Origin: Defluviitaleaceae bacterium
Lineage (GTDB): Bacteria; Bacillota; Clostridia; Lachnospirales; WQUN01
Assembly: GCA_009781765.1 (NCBI GenBank)
Contig: WQVC01000016.1
Span: forward strand, 1 to 38,573
DNA: 38,573 nucleotides
Reading direction: 5' to 3'
The notes beneath the pieces are model-generated. The model worked only from the letters and a program-made list of their open reading frames with translations. It was not told where the DNA came from and did not search any database. Both the position numbers and the translations under genes were made by a program. Below are positions 38,401-38,573 of the stretch, piece after piece. The first letter of the stretch is position 1. The number at the start of each line of letters is the position of its first letter.

Positions 38401-38487
38401 CTTGCCGTTTACCCGCACGGCAACCAAAACCGAAACTACCAGTAGGAGCAAAAGCATATAAATTGCTCCCGCTAATGAATTAGCCAT
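35464..38487 (-). CDS. Large methyl-accepting chemotaxis protein with 7TM N-terminus
   Basis: A 1007-residue receptor. ATG 38487 has GAGGTGA; a GTG three codons upstream sits in the site. Residues about 1-225 hold seven hydrophobic spans resembling the 7TM region of some histidine kinases, followed by another span (about 245-267), an extracytoplasmic sensing region (about 268-455), a further span (about 458-480) and a HAMP. Several HAMP-like repeats follow, marked by [20 protein letters not shown] and GDFYKIKE. The signalling hairpin near the C-terminus has [20 protein letters not shown] and [12 protein letters not shown]. It would signal to CheA/CheW, which are not in the window. No C-terminal CheB/CheR tether is present. 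Ligand unknown. Confidence 0.95.
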   Translation of the reverse strand: MANSLAGAIYMLLLLLVVSVLVAVRVNGKRGRKNSAFTAFCILVLGWLAADFAILLIFNVAVNVYVWSIVNIFVAFAPVALFAVTFGFFLPKRKLPAYVIVLICIVPAVTGLLSLAPGAHSLFRNVEYVAVWPRVVEYSMGAWFVPHTISSYLLTWGSCFIVIYYGFIKNGNRSAAVLYSFALLATAVGSVTYLLNLLPADINTTSMGFAVCVILIHLAVSDNRYSKRFRMFNTFRSRITFPSLIGMFVMFSCVLFIVGITLRGLTDDFEADRVTAAQQTVRAQLDAYEQLTANAAFATGDSAELVRLMHEGDRNAIWQFAYDRKRHFGADEIIIINADGVAVARSHMRDSYGDDVSDAPEAGPGSITFYTPVPGAYMVMTSASPITDGDIFLGVAVVNRVIGYGDVISRVEDIFGVEVYIRDDIAYGNSGDVFDIGISGEAANRTVGTSMRNIIIVASFGSAAISIVMFLLITKALKPLESLAKNIKNVAAGNVNVNIDSEKIPPDEIGALTLDVLGLVGVIKNMVDDLNIAYEAYMVSGDSKYRIDMSKYQNSFREIVEHTNSSYDEIEAAIMSTVHTLEQISVGDFDADVYDKDMIGDWKALPDATRSVIENLKSVSAEVTAMIDAAAVKGDLAFHISADKYEGDWRKIMLGLNSIAEAVDAPIVEIRNSLAALKEGGFDTFVKGDYAGDFLAIKNDTNEMIKNMSAYINEIAVCLGEVEKGNLTRHIDIFFNGDFYKIKESIKNIIKTLHKTVSEISVASDQVLSGANQISESANELSEGVQEQASSVQELNFTVETITRQTQRNADNALAANELSNKSTVVAREGNDAMGQMVEAMSKIKESSRGIDKIVKTIQDIAFQTNLLALNASVEAARAGEHGKGFAVVADEVRSLAGRSQTAATETTALIRDSISRVDAGSAVAGTTAESLDAIVAGVSEVLEVISGISAASKEQAEAIANISTGIEQISNVTQANSAISEEAASASEELNSQAELLKQLVAFFKL

Positions 38488-38540
38488 ACCCTTCACCTCA
38501 TAAATCAGAAATTATTGGATTTCCGCCCGAAATCCAAACA

Positions 38541-38569
38541 ATTATAGCAGTTTTTAACTCGGTACGTAA
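38541..38569 (-). promoter_or_regulatory. Candidate promoter of the chemoreceptor gene
   Basis: Good minus-strand TATAAT (38541-38546) with a weak TTACGT 17 bases upstream. The leader contains a GGATTTC/GAAATCC hairpin at about 38516-38535. Confidence 0.5.
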
Positions 38570-38573
38570 AGTA

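Overview
The window looks like a bacterial chromosome segment of mid G+C content, most likely from a Clostridia-like member of the Firmicutes. The reasons are strong GGAGG ribosome-binding sites with frequent GTG/TTG starts, a PyrK-dependent dihydroorotate dehydrogenase (PyrD1B + PyrK), the long PyrF type, a short MetH without an activation domain, a copper-amine-oxidase 'stalk' protein, and consensus TTGACA-17-TATAAT promoters. No closer taxonomic call is justified from the sequence alone.

Layout. 0.2-0.3 kb: tiny membrane peptide. 0.4-4.1 kb (-): operon of an exported protein, an ABC ATPase, an ABC-2 permease, yebC and a membrane-anchored protein. 4.4-5.5 kb (-): D-Ala-D-Ala carboxypeptidase. 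5.7-9.9 kb (+): carboxynorspermidine synthase-like enzyme, stand-alone CheB esterase and a large hybrid kinase that has lost its phospho-accepting histidine. 10.2-11.8 kb (-): pyrE and pyrD. 11.8-16.9 kb (-): PIN toxin/antitoxin, a coiled-coil protein, a 59-residue membrane protein, HsdS, and an HsdM fused to a restriction-type nuclease domain. 17.0-21.8 kb (-): a conserved hypothetical with a damaged start, an Lsa-like ABC-F ribosome-protection protein with an attenuator-type leader, a candidate small RNA, a 49-residue protein and a stalk/trefoil exported protein. 21.9-24.6 kb (-): pyrK, pyrF and a cation-efflux protein. 25-26.7 kb (+): tRNA-Trp, a nucleotidyltransferase-like gene, a hypothetical and tRNA-Leu. 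26.8-28.7 kb (-): two orphan genes and an aminotransferase. 28.9-33.3 kb (-): metH, a membrane protein and metF. 33.8-35.2 kb (+): fucose/arabinose isomerase-like protein. 35.5-38.5 kb (-): a 1007-residue chemoreceptor.

Working together. pyrF-pyrK and pyrD-pyrE are collinear on the minus strand but separated by about 10 kb of defence, resistance and exported-protein genes, so a former pyr operon appears to have been split. pyrD now overlaps the antitoxin gene and may be read from the restriction-modification promoter. metF and metH supply methyl-THF and methionine.

The most striking property is repeat content. (i) A short element built around GGCTTCGAGGGAATG sits in frame inside three unrelated genes: the ABC-F gene (3 x 60 bp), metH (about 3 x 90 bp) and pyrK (1 copy, opposite orientation). 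(ii) A mosaic palindromic intergenic repeat occurs about six times, once inside the metH reading frame. (iii) Three long hairpins share a conserved internal-loop core while their helices differ and co-vary, which looks like a structured RNA or a hairpin mobile element. (iv) A separate repeat ending in CTCAAGTGCGTTCG recurs between genes. No CRISPR array, transposase or integrase was seen.
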